Assembly: GCA_038234815.1 (NCBI GenBank)
Contig: JBBQSU010000033.1
Coordinates: forward strand, 1-28,489
Length of the DNA: 28,489 nt
Direction: 5' to 3'
Origin: JBBQSU01 sp038234815
GTDB taxonomy: Bacteria; Planctomycetota; Phycisphaerae; Tepidisphaerales; Tepidisphaeraceae
This document shows, piece after piece, positions 16,336 to 23,288 of the stretch; the first letter of the stretch is position 1; the number at the start of each line of letters is the position of its first letter. The position numbers were made by a program, and so were the translations under genes. The notes beneath the pieces are model-generated. The model saw only the letters and a list, made by a program, of their open reading frames with translations. It ran no database searches and had not been told where the DNA came from.

Positions 16336-17217
16336 CTACTTCTGCTTCCCCATGATGAGCAGCGAGGTGGTGAATGTTTGAAGCGCAATGCTGAGCAGCA
16401 GAAGCGTCTGACGCTCGGCGGGATCGAAATAGGCGTAGGCCAGGACCGCCAGCGCTAGTATCTGCACGATCCCCGCGACAACTTTGCTGGTCGAGAACTC
16501 CGCCAGCGCGTGGTCGTTTCGGTGCTTCATTTCATGGAGGATTTGCTCGGCGAGGTTTTCTAACGTGGGTCTGGCCGGCGAACCTGATCCCGCGGCGTCG
16601 ACGGCGGGCGGGGGGTCGGTCAATTCTTCGATCGGTTCAGGTTCGAGGTGACTTTGGATATAATCCAATGCCTCGGCCAGCGTCGAACAGATGAAATCCG
16701 GATCGACCGCCGGCTTCTTTTCCGCTTCCGGCGACGCACTCACCTTCTCGCATTGGAAGAGGATGGTTCGGCACCCGGCCGCGGCGCCGGCGTCGATGTC
16801 CCGTGCAGTGTCGCCGATCAGCCAGCTTCGGTGCAGGTCAAGTGCCAGTTGCCGCGCGGCGCGCAGGATCATGCCAGGTTTGGGCTTGCGGTGGTCACTG
16901 TCCTGGCGATAGCGATCGACAACGGCCTCGGGATGGAACGGACAGAACTCGTGTCGGTCGATCACCGCAGCCGGATTGGCTTCACCCAAAACCTGATCCA
17001 GTCTGGCATTGACCGCCTGCACGGCTTCCTCATTAAACAGGCCCCTGGCTACGCCGGATTGGTTGCTGACGATGACGATGGCAAAGCCGAGCCGACGCGC
17101 CCGGGCCACGGCGTCGGCGGCGCCATCGATCAACACCACGCCCGACGGCTCGCCGAGATAGCCGCTGTTGGCGATCAGGGTGTTGTCTCGATCGAAGAAA
17201 ACGGCCGGGCGTTTCAT
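16336..17217 (-). CDS. GmhB-like HAD phosphatase fused to a C-terminal membrane domain
   Basis: A 293-residue protein. Residues 1 to about 188 form a HAD phosphatase of the GmhB/histidinol-phosphatase type: nucleophile motif DRDNT (Asp9, Asp11), VSNQSG (50-54), RKPKPGM (110-116) and the acidic motif IGDTARDID (134-142). GmhB removes phosphate from heptose bisphosphate in lipopolysaccharide core synthesis. Only Cys92 of the four zinc ligands known for E. coli GmhB is kept; position 94 is Phe, 107 Ser and 109 His. A Pro-rich linker (about 191-217) and an amphipathic stretch lead to two predicted membrane helices (about 246-263 and 270-289), which typical GmhB lacks (about 190 residues). The protein is probably membrane-bound. 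It lies 39 bp after mlaF in a likely operon. The exact substrate is uncertain. Confidence 0.82.
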   Translation of the reverse strand: MKRPAVFFDRDNTLIANSGYLGEPSGVVLIDGAADAVARARRLGFAIVIVSNQSGVARGLFNEEAVQAVNARLDQVLGEANPAAVIDRHEFCPFHPEAVVDRYRQDSDHRKPKPGMILRAARQLALDLHRSWLIGDTARDIDAGAAAGCRTILFQCEKVSASPEAEKKPAVDPDFICSTLAEALDYIQSHLEPEPIEELTDPPPAVDAAGSGSPARPTLENLAEQILHEMKHRNDHALAEFSTSKVVAGIVQILALAVLAYAYFDPAERQTLLLLSIALQTFTTSLLIMGKQK

Positions 17218-17256
17218 GGTGTAATCCTGCGTTGCGCGCCCCGAAGGACGAGCGGG

Positions 17257-18024
17257 TTATGTTGTTCCGCGAAGGGTGCTAAGCTCTTCGGCGCTGGCCT
17301 CGCCTTGAACGAAGCGCTTGACGATATCGTTGTCGGTTGTTTTTACCACCGATGGCGCGCCGTCAAAAATGATCTTTCCCTCGTGCAGCATCACAATGCG
17401 ATCGCCGACCTTGAACGCACTGGCCATGTCGTGCGTGACGATGATACTCGTCACTTTTAGTTCTCGCTTGAGCTTGATAATCAGTTCATTGATGACGTCC
17501 GAGCGGATCGGATCCAGGCCGGTGGTCGGTTCGTCATACAATATCACTCGCGGGCCTAGGGCAATTGCCCGGGCCAGGGCCACGCGCTTCTTCTGTCCGC
17601 CGGACAGTTCCGCGGGCATTTTGCTGGCCACGTCGGGCAGGCCCACCAGTGACAACACGCGTTTGACGATTACTTTGATCGCCTCGGGCGATTTGTTGGT
17701 GTGTTCCGTGAGCGGGAATCCGACGTTTTCTTCCACAGTTGCCGAATCAAAGAGTGCGCCCATCTGGAACAGAAATCCGAACTCCTTGCGGACCTGCATT
17801 AGTTCGCGTTTGGGCATCAGGTCGATGCGCTTGCCGTCGTAGTAAATCTCGCCTTCGTCGGGACGCAACAGCCCGACGATGTGCTTAATCAGCACGCTTT
17901 TGCCGGTGCCCGATGCGCCGATAATCACCACTGACTGGCCTTCCTCGATGTCCAGAGTGACGCCATTGAGAACGACCAGCCGGCCGAATCGTTTGTGGAG
18001 GTTTTTTAGTTCGATCAGGGCCAT
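17257..18024 (-). CDS. mlaF: ABC transporter ATPase of the Mla phospholipid system
   Basis: A 255-residue ATPase from ATG 18024 (a TTG at 18027 is possible). It has Walker A GASGTGKS (36-43), signature LSGGQ (140-144), Walker B ILYDEP (161-166) and the switch histidine in VTHD (His198). The FQMGALFD and PTTGLDP blocks are typical of MlaF/Ttg2A, which energises lipid movement between outer and inner membranes. The permease mlaE lies 48 bp upstream. No MlaD/MCE substrate-binding gene follows; the next gene is a GmhB-like phosphatase. Confidence 0.93.
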   Translation of the reverse strand: MALIELKNLHKRFGRLVVLNGVTLDIEEGQSVVIIGASGTGKSVLIKHIVGLLRPDEGEIYYDGKRIDLMPKRELMQVRKEFGFLFQMGALFDSATVEENVGFPLTEHTNKSPEAIKVIVKRVLSLVGLPDVASKMPAELSGGQKKRVALARAIALGPRVILYDEPTTGLDPIRSDVINELIIKLKRELKVTSIIVTHDMASAFKVGDRIVMLHEGKIIFDGAPSVVKTTDNDIVKRFVQGEASAEELSTLRGTT

Positions 18025-18072
18025 CAAAGTCGAGCCAGAAGGCCGGGCGGATGTTCCAGGAAAAATAGCGCG

Positions 18073-18897
18073 TTATCCGAACAGGCTGCGCATGCCGTAA
18101 AGACCGATATACCAGTCCTTGGCCAGCTGCGCGAAGAAAAAGTTCAGTACGATGATGGCGATGAAGGATTTCACAAAGCTTTCCGTGCAGGCCTTCCCCA
18201 CGCCCATCGCGCCGGCCCCGCAGGTGAAGCCTTTATAGCAGGAAATTAAGCCGATCGCCCCGCCAAAAAACACGCTCTTGACGATACCCTCCATCACCTG
18301 CCAGGTATCCACCCCGCGGGCCGAGTATTCCCAATAAAGGGAATCAGAAATGCCGAAGGTTTTAACGGAAATCAGCCACCCGCCAATCACGCCGAGGAAG
18401 TCACTATAGATCGTGAGGATTGGCGTGAGGAGCACGCAGGCCAGGAACCGCGGGACGACGAGATATCCGATCGGGTCAGCGCCCATCACCCGCAGGGCGT
18501 CAAGTTGTTCGGTGACGTTCATGGTGCCCAGTTCGGCAGTGAGCGCACCTCCGACGCGCCCGGCCAGCATCACCGCTGCCAACACCGGGCCGATCTGCTT
18601 AACTACCGACAGGTTAATCACGCTGCCCAGTCGGTTTTCCTGCCCGATGGCTTTGAACTGGCTGTAGGTTTCCACCGCCATCACCATGCCGATGAACGCC
18701 CCGACCACGCCGACCACGGGCACAGATTTCACCCCCACTTCAAACATCTGCGGCAGCAACAGTTTAATGTTCCGCCATTTGAACCAGCCCGTGAAAAGCC
18801 ATTTGAAAGTGCTGGCCACAAAAGCGCAAAATTCCCCGAACGCGGAAATCGCCTGGAACGTTTCCTGCCCGACTCGTTCAACCACGTCCATTGGCAT
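18073..18897 (-). CDS. mlaE: MlaE-family lipid ABC transporter permease
   Basis: A 274-residue membrane protein from ATG 18897; a TTG at 18927 would add ten residues, and a third in-frame ATG lies two codons downstream. It contains about five to six hydrophobic helices and the family blocks VVGVVGAFIGMV, ELGTMNVTEQLDAL, MGADPIGYLVVPR and YKGFTCGAGAMGVG. The E-G-T-M-x-V-T-E-Q-x-D-A segment is the coupling region to the ATPase. Together with MlaF it should form the inner-membrane core of a lipid transporter. It is 72 bp downstream of pyrE and 48 bp upstream of mlaF. Confidence 0.93.
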   Translation of the reverse strand: MPMDVVERVGQETFQAISAFGEFCAFVASTFKWLFTGWFKWRNIKLLLPQMFEVGVKSVPVVGVVGAFIGMVMAVETYSQFKAIGQENRLGSVINLSVVKQIGPVLAAVMLAGRVGGALTAELGTMNVTEQLDALRVMGADPIGYLVVPRFLACVLLTPILTIYSDFLGVIGGWLISVKTFGISDSLYWEYSARGVDTWQVMEGIVKSVFFGGAIGLISCYKGFTCGAGAMGVGKACTESFVKSFIAIIVLNFFFAQLAKDWYIGLYGMRSLFG

Positions 18898-18969
18898 GAT
18901 TTGGATGATATGCGACTCTGCCGGCAAGGGCCAATCTGCCTACGGGCCGTGCCAGGCAAAAAATCCGGG

Positions 18970-19494
18970 TTACTTCGTTATGCCCAGGTCTTCGGTGGTG
19001 AACAGGGATTCGAACTTATACCCTGCCGCCTCGATGTTCTGACGCGCGCCTTCAAGGCGATCAATCACCGCGACGATTTTGTCGATCTTGGCACCCAGGT
19101 CTTGCAGGGTCTTGCAGGCTTCGAGTACCTGCCCGCCGGTGGTCAGCACGTCTTCAACCACCATCACCGTGTCGCCGGACTCCAATATCCCTTCAAGCTG
19201 CTTGGCCGTGCCGTAGTCTTTCTTCTGGTTGCGGATATAAACGCAGGGCTTGCCGCTCATCATGCTGGCTGCGGCGGCCAGGGGCACCGCGCCCAGTTCG
19301 GCGCCGGCGATGCGGTTGACCGTCGGCCCGACGCGCTCAGCAAACAGCTTGCCCAGTGCGCACAACACGTCGCCCTGCGTTTCAAAGCGGTATTTGTCGA
19401 GGTAGTAATTGCTCTTGCGCCCGCTCCGAAGCGTGAATTCCCCGCGCAAAAGCGAGACTTCGGCGATGCGTTTGGCCAGTTGTTCTTTTGTCAT
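18970..19494 (-). CDS. pyrE: Orotate phosphoribosyltransferase
   Basis: A 174-residue enzyme that joins orotate with PRPP to give orotidine monophosphate in pyrimidine synthesis. The PRPP-binding loop is VVEDVLTTGGQ (112-122), and the flexible catalytic loop carries RNQKKDYG (88-95). The N-terminal FTLRSGRKSNYYLD segment is typical of the short bacterial PyrE type. The ATG at 19494 is the natural start. It lies 71 bp after argC on the same strand, so it is probably part of the same transcription unit. Confidence 0.95.
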   Translation of the reverse strand: MTKEQLAKRIAEVSLLRGEFTLRSGRKSNYYLDKYRFETQGDVLCALGKLFAERVGPTVNRIAGAELGAVPLAAAASMMSGKPCVYIRNQKKDYGTAKQLEGILESGDTVMVVEDVLTTGGQVLEACKTLQDLGAKIDKIVAVIDRLEGARQNIEAAGYKFESLFTTEDLGITK

Positions 19495-19565
19495 AGCCGT
19501 ATCTTGCTAAAGTGAATCTTGTCGTCAATGCGCTGGATAAACGCGTCGCCCAACCCGGGGCCGCG

Positions 19566-20540
19566 TTATGGCCACAAGGGCGCGCCTTCCAATCCTGCAG
19601 TTTCGGGCAAATCGCAGATCAAATTGGCATTCTGCATCGCCTGTCCAGCGGCCCCCTTGCCCAGGTTGTCGATCGCGGCCAGGGCAATCACCAGCTTGCG
19701 GTCGGGGTCGGCCGCATAAGAAAGATAGACCAGGTTGGAGCCAGTGGCCCACTTCGTATGCACAGGCTTGTCGGTCACGCGCACAAACGCGCGGCCCTTG
19801 TAAAAATCCCTCGCGGCTTCCAGGCATTCGGCGGTCGTCACTTTCCCACGCGCATATATCGTCGCCAATATCCCGCGGGTCATGGGAATCAGATGCGGGG
19901 TAAAAACCAGGCCCGATGCCTGACCGGCAAAGTGCTTGATCGTCGCTGATATCTCGGGCATGTGCGCGTGTTTCAGCAGGCCGTAAGCACTGACGTCTTC
20001 ATTCACTTCCGCGTAGCCGAATTTGGAATCGCCACCCCCGCGGCCGGCGCCACTTACGCCGCTCTTGGCATCGACGATGATGCCATTGGGATCGATCATC
20101 TGATTGGCCAGCAGTGGGGCGAGCGCGCTAAGTGTCGCCGAGGGATAACAGCCGGGATTGGCAATGCGCGTCTGACCTTTGATTTGCTCCGGCCACACGT
20201 CGGCCAGGCCATACGTCCAGCCCGGCACGTAACGATGATCCCCGCCAATATCGACGATCTTGGTTTCGGGCCGTACCTTCGCCAAGCCCACCTTGGATTC
20301 TCCGGTGGGCAGCGAGGCAAACAGAACCCCGAGTTCGGGCAAAACATCCGGGTCCCACTTTTGCACGATCAGGTCGGCAGCGGTGCCGATGCCCGGATAG
20401 CGGTCGCCAAGGCGCGTGCCCGCGCTGCTTTCTCCAGCCACATAAACGACTTCGAAGATTGGATGCGTGCTGCAGAGGCGCAGGGCCTCACCCCCGCCAT
20501 AGCCCGTCACGCCAACGATGCCCACTGGAATGCGTTTCAT
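19566..20540 (-). CDS. argC: N-acetyl-gamma-glutamyl-phosphate reductase
   Basis: A 324-residue NADPH-dependent reductase, third step of arginine synthesis. The nucleotide-binding GIVGVTGYGGGE segment begins at residue 8. The catalytic cysteine is Cys131 in ANPGCYPSA, and a conserved histidine lies in HAHMPEI (191-197). The frame is open further upstream, but ATG 20540 places the dinucleotide-binding strand at the N-terminus as in the family. It is 98 bp downstream of nfo and 71 bp upstream of pyrE. argG is the only other arginine gene in view. Confidence 0.95.
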   Translation of the reverse strand: MKRIPVGIVGVTGYGGGEALRLCSTHPIFEVVYVAGESSAGTRLGDRYPGIGTAADLIVQKWDPDVLPELGVLFASLPTGESKVGLAKVRPETKIVDIGGDHRYVPGWTYGLADVWPEQIKGQTRIANPGCYPSATLSALAPLLANQMIDPNGIIVDAKSGVSGAGRGGGDSKFGYAEVNEDVSAYGLLKHAHMPEISATIKHFAGQASGLVFTPHLIPMTRGILATIYARGKVTTAECLEAARDFYKGRAFVRVTDKPVHTKWATGSNLVYLSYAADPDRKLVIALAAIDNLGKGAAGQAMQNANLICDLPETAGLEGAPLWP

Positions 20541-20638
20541 CCCGCAGAATCTACCGCATCGGCAGCGAAAAATAAAAACGCGGCCGCGGAGAGTTGCTGG
20601 TTTCGGATCGGATTGGCCAACGGTCACGCCGGCGGTCG

Positions 20639-21484
20639 CTACATCAATCCGCGAAGTGTTTCCAGGTTGACAGTGTCCCAGTCCCTGCCCTGCGCGTCCT
20701 TTTCCTTGGCAGTTTCCAGAATCTTGGGAACGTTTTTGAACCGCTTCTCGCGGACAATCGGCCGGAAGCCATCGAAACCGATCGTGCCACGCCCGATATG
20801 TTCGTGACGATCCACCCGGCTGCCTAAAGCCTTCTTGGAATCATTCAGATGCCATACTTTCACGCGCGAAATGCCGATCGTTCTTTCGATCTCACGCATG
20901 AACCCCGCGAACTTTCGCCCGCGAAAATCGTAACCCGCGGCAAAGAGGTGGGCGGTATCCAGGCACACTGCCAGGCGTTCGGGGTGGCTTGATCGTTCGA
21001 TGATGCTGGCCAGGTGTTCCAGGCGATGGCCCAGGCTGGTGCCCTGGCCGGCGGTGCTTTCAAGGCAGGTGATGGTGGTGGCTTTGGGGATCATCTGATG
21101 AACCGTATCGAGGGCTTTGGCCACCCGCGCCAGGCCCACTTCGTCGCCGCTGCCAAGGTGCGCCCCGGGATGCGTAACGAGATACGGAATGGCGAGCAAA
21201 CTGCACCGCCGCAATTCTTCGGCGAACAGGTCAATGCTCTTGCGCCATAGCATGTCGTCCGGCGAAGCGAGGTTTATCAGGTAACTGTCGTGGCTGACGG
21301 TGTGTTTGAATTTCAGCTTGGTGCATTGGGCTTTCCACGGGTCGGCCTGCTCGGCCGTGAGCGGGGGGTACTGCCATTGCTGCTGGTTCTTGGTGAAAAT
21401 CTGCACGGTATCGAATGAAAGCTGCTGGGCCTTGGTGAGGGCATTGCACAGCCCGCCGGCGATGGAAAGGTGCGATCCGAACAT
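20639..21484 (-). CDS. nfo: Endonuclease IV (apurinic/apyrimidinic site nuclease)
   Basis: A 281-residue TIM-barrel nuclease of normal length that cuts 5' to abasic sites in base excision repair. All nine metal ligands expected from E. coli Nfo can be matched: His65, His105, Glu142, Asp176, His179, His212, Asp225, His227 and Glu257. Motif blocks are LVTHPGAH, CLESTAGQG, CLDTAHLFAAGYD and DRHEHIGRG. The ATG at 21484 begins the family-typical MFGSHLSIAGG. No clear ribosome site or promoter was found in the 132 bp upstream, which contain two short hairpins. Confidence 0.96.
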   Translation of the reverse strand: MFGSHLSIAGGLCNALTKAQQLSFDTVQIFTKNQQQWQYPPLTAEQADPWKAQCTKLKFKHTVSHDSYLINLASPDDMLWRKSIDLFAEELRRCSLLAIPYLVTHPGAHLGSGDEVGLARVAKALDTVHQMIPKATTITCLESTAGQGTSLGHRLEHLASIIERSSHPERLAVCLDTAHLFAAGYDFRGRKFAGFMREIERTIGISRVKVWHLNDSKKALGSRVDRHEHIGRGTIGFDGFRPIVREKRFKNVPKILETAKEKDAQGRDWDTVNLETLRGLM

Positions 21485-21587
21485 GGCAGGAGTCTATCGC
21501 CCGAACCGTTCAAGTCACGCGCGCTTCCTGCGGAACGAGAGGGGAGATACTCCCGCCCGGGACTGTAAAGCCCCGCGCGAGCTGACT

Positions 21588-21609
21588 CGCCAATTAGATC
21601 AATTTGGCG
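21588..21609. repeat. Inverted repeat between the small lipoprotein gene and nfo
   Basis: CGCCAATT and AATTTGGCG form an 8-bp stem with one bulged base around the loop AGATC. It lies directly after the stop of the lipoprotein gene on the minus strand. No T-run follows, so it may be a rho-independent-like structure without a full tail, or an RNA-stabilising hairpin. Confidence 0.35.
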
Positions 21610-21616
21610 CGCCATG

Positions 21617-21877
21617 TCATGGAGTGCTTTGTGTGCTGGCAGGCTGGGCGGACTTGTTCTGGGATGCGTCCAGTTCCTTTATGCGCTGATTGGCTGCGGA
21701 CAGGTCGGCGTGAAGCTTGGCCAGTTGCTGGGCCTGATCGTCGAGTTGCCGCTGCAATGATGAATTCCGATATGACACGCGATCCATTTCGCGTTTGTCG
21801 TCGCTTCGTTCATTGCTATCGGCACAGCCGGCCAAGATCATCGCCAGCGCCGCGGTCGCCATCAAAGTTGCTTTCAT
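21617..21877 (-). CDS. Small coiled-coil lipoprotein, unknown function
   Basis: An 86-residue protein. A signal peptide ends in the lipobox LAGC with the modified cysteine at residue 18. The mature part is charged and shows heptad-like spacing (about residues 30-72: SSLQRQLDDQAQQLAKLHAD), so a coiled coil like Lpp or a SlyB/Pcp-type spacer is likely. The C-terminus is a Ser/Thr/Pro tail. GAGGAG is present about 10 nt upstream of ATG 21877. A second lipoprotein gene lies 89 bp upstream on the same strand. Confidence 0.75.
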   Translation of the reverse strand: MKATLMATAALAMILAGCADSNERSDDKREMDRVSYRNSSLQRQLDDQAQQLAKLHADLSAANQRIKELDASQNKSAQPASTQSTP

Positions 21878-21966
21878 GCTTCAGGCTCCTCAAGGCATCA
21901 GACTCTACGAAACTTTGACGCTGCGGGAAAGGTTGGGCCGATGGCGGCAGGGAAGCCGGCCAGCGG

Positions 21967-22383
21967 TCAGCGGGTTTTGCGTGTTGTGGGCTTACCCTCG
22001 GGACCTTGCAACTGTGCGCGAAGGTTGCTGGCTCGATCGAACATTTCCTGCGCGCTGACCGGCGACGCGGGCTTAAGCGTATAGCGCAGCGAGTGTTCGT
22101 CCTTAAGGGGAATGGGCAGAATCGTCGTGAGCAGATCAATACCCGGCCAAGCCCAAAACGGCGGGGCGACCTGCCCGCTGGCTTTAAGCGTTTCGTAGCC
22201 GTCCTTACGCAGGACCACATCGTAATTGCCGTACCAGGTAAAATCCTTTTGCATCGGCGTTCGCCCGACTTCCTGCTGATTAAGATAGACCAGCGCGCCC
22301 GGCGGATCGGACTGCACGCTCAAGGTCCGGCGGACGCATCCGCAGGCCAAAGCGATCGTCAGCAACAGCAAGGTCGTTCTCAT
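21967..22383 (-). CDS. PEGA-domain lipoprotein
   Basis: A 138-residue protein. The N-terminal hydrophobic signal ends in LACGC, where Cys14 or Cys16 may be lipidated (Gly15 before Cys16 fits better). A PEGA domain follows: VQSDPPGALVYLNQQEVGRTP (about 23-43) and the strand pair YDVVLRKDGYETL. PEGA domains are small surface beta-folds with no known enzymatic activity. A second short hydrophobic stretch (PFWAWPGIDLL) is in the middle. A good promoter sits only about 6 nt upstream of the start, so the mRNA may be almost leaderless. Confidence 0.85.
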   Translation of the reverse strand: MRTTLLLLTIALACGCVRRTLSVQSDPPGALVYLNQQEVGRTPMQKDFTWYGNYDVVLRKDGYETLKASGQVAPPFWAWPGIDLLTTILPIPLKDEHSLRYTLKPASPVSAQEMFDRASNLRAQLQGPEGKPTTRKTR

Positions 22384-22396
22384 GCGTCGGCCGGCG

Positions 22397-22424
22397 AGTA
22401 TAGATTAGCCCCGATGCTTGGCAA
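22397..22424 (-). promoter_or_regulatory. Promoter of the PEGA lipoprotein gene
   Basis: On the minus strand TTGCCA (22419-22424, 5 of 6) is followed after 16 bp by TATACT (22397-22402, 5 of 6). The expected start, near 22390, is only about 6 nt before ATG 22383, and no Shine-Dalgarno sequence is present. Confidence 0.6.
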
Positions 22425-22444
22425 GGAATGCAACTCTTCCGTGT

Positions 22445-22476
22445 GGGGGTTTGGGAAAGGGGGCGCAAAAGTGGGG
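22445..22476 (+). repeat. Potential G-quadruplex motif
   Basis: Four plus-strand G-tracts (GGGGG, GGG, GGGGG, GGGG) are separated by loops TTT, AAA and a 9-nt loop. It lies 20 bp upstream of the -35 box of the PEGA lipoprotein promoter. Confidence 0.4.
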
Positions 22477-22507
22477 CGCTTTTTGGCGCAAAAAACCGCA
22501 CCAAGAT

Positions 22508-22630
22508 TTGACTGCTTCTAAAAAAAATAAAAAAATTTACAAGCTGTGTATCGGCGGATATTTAGGTGCGTGTTGCGGCACTCCGAGTTTCGCTAATTAT
22601 CGCCCATTTGCGCACCTTCGGCCGTTTTTC
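22508..22630 (+). other. Candidate small-RNA unit (promoter-like box to T-run)
   Basis: A TTGACT box (22508-22513) lies 17 bp before the weak -10 AAAAAT (22531-22536). Downstream, AGGTGCG (22564-22570) and CGCACCT (22611-22617) form a perfect 7-bp long-range stem, followed by TTTTT at 22625-22629. This would give a transcript of about 85 nt. The -10 box is poor and the loop is long, so this is speculative. Confidence 0.2.
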
Positions 22631-22902
22631 TGCCCCTAGGGTAGAGGGCTATACTTATGACTAATTGCGAGTTGATTGACCTGATTGCTCGCCAAGCCGC
22701 AAGCGTTTACCCCGTCGGCTTATTGCTCAGTGTTGGGTTCGGACCGCGGCAACTGTCCGGGGAAGCCGGACCTGCAAATGCGCGCCAAGCCGTGTGTGTT
22801 TACGTCGCGGGAATTTCCTTTTCTCGGGCCCTCCGAGGGGCGCAACAAACCGGACCTCCCAAGAACCCCGCTGGACTCGGAAACGACCTCTTCGTGACAC
22901 CC

Positions 22903-22947
22903 ATGGGACCCCAAAGGGACCTCTTTGGGACCCCCTTTGGACCCCAT
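22903..22947 (+). repeat. Nested, mutually exclusive hairpins followed by a short T-run
   Basis: The outer hairpin pairs CCAAAGGG (22911-22918) with CCCTTTGG (22933-22940) and ATGGG (22903-22907) with CCCAT (22943-22947) across a small internal loop, 13 bp in all. The inner hairpin pairs CCCAAAG (22910-22916) with CTTTGGG (22923-22929). Both use the same left arm, so they exclude each other. TTT follows at 22948-22950. Confidence 0.55.
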
Positions 22948-23083
22948 TTTGCCATCCGAACAGGAGCGAAATACGCAAATTTGCCTGATTTTCAACGAAA
23001 TCCGCTTCGCGGCACCGAAGTGTGTACAAAAAGCAATGTTGCTCGGCAGACAGGGTCGTGGCGACGACGGGCAATACCAAATT

Positions 23084-23110
23084 GTGGCGAGGCGTTCTTC
23101 GCTCCGCCAC
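23084..23110. repeat. GC-rich hairpin
   Basis: GTGGCG pairs with CGCCAC and, across one mismatch and a G-T pair, GCG pairs with CGC around the loop TTCTT. No T-run follows on either strand. Confidence 0.45.
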
Positions 23111-23288
23111 TTTCGGATGGGGGAACGGCCAAGGCGCGGGGCTTTGTTGATGGTTCCCATCGCTGCTTTCCCCTGGCGCATCCCGGACGAGAGTGCGACG
23201 TCACAACGACGCGTTGCACCCTCGGGCCACGCGGGGTGTGCGTGCAACATTGGCCGGCAGCGGCGCATGACGTAAAGTGAAAAACGCT

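Larger units (their letters stand above)
22384..23288. other. Long structured intergenic region without a convincing gene
   Basis: About 900 bp between divergent genes. A 207-codon open frame at 22657-23280 has no recognisable domain or ribosome site and looks unlike its neighbours. Visible elements are G-tracts (22445-22476), an A/T-rich run (about 22518-22540), a possible small transcript (22508-22630), a TATACT box (22650-22655), competing hairpins at 22903-22947, a hairpin at 23084-23110 and a second competing pair at 23189-23248. No rRNA, tRNA, RNase P, SRP or tmRNA signature was recognised. Confidence 0.6.

Noticed and set aside
18505..19515. A 336-codon plus-strand open frame
   Set aside because: Antisense to mlaE and pyrE; His-rich composition is typical of shadow frames in GC-rich DNA.
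22657..23280. A 207-codon plus-strand open frame filling the long gap
   Set aside because: No ribosome site, no recognisable domain, odd composition (Cys, Pro and Gly rich) and strong inverted repeats inside; other frames of similar length overlap it.
22384..23288. Known structured RNA (RNase P, SRP, tmRNA, 6S)
   Set aside because: None of the conserved cores, such as the SRP GGAAGGAAGCAGCC-like loop, could be found.
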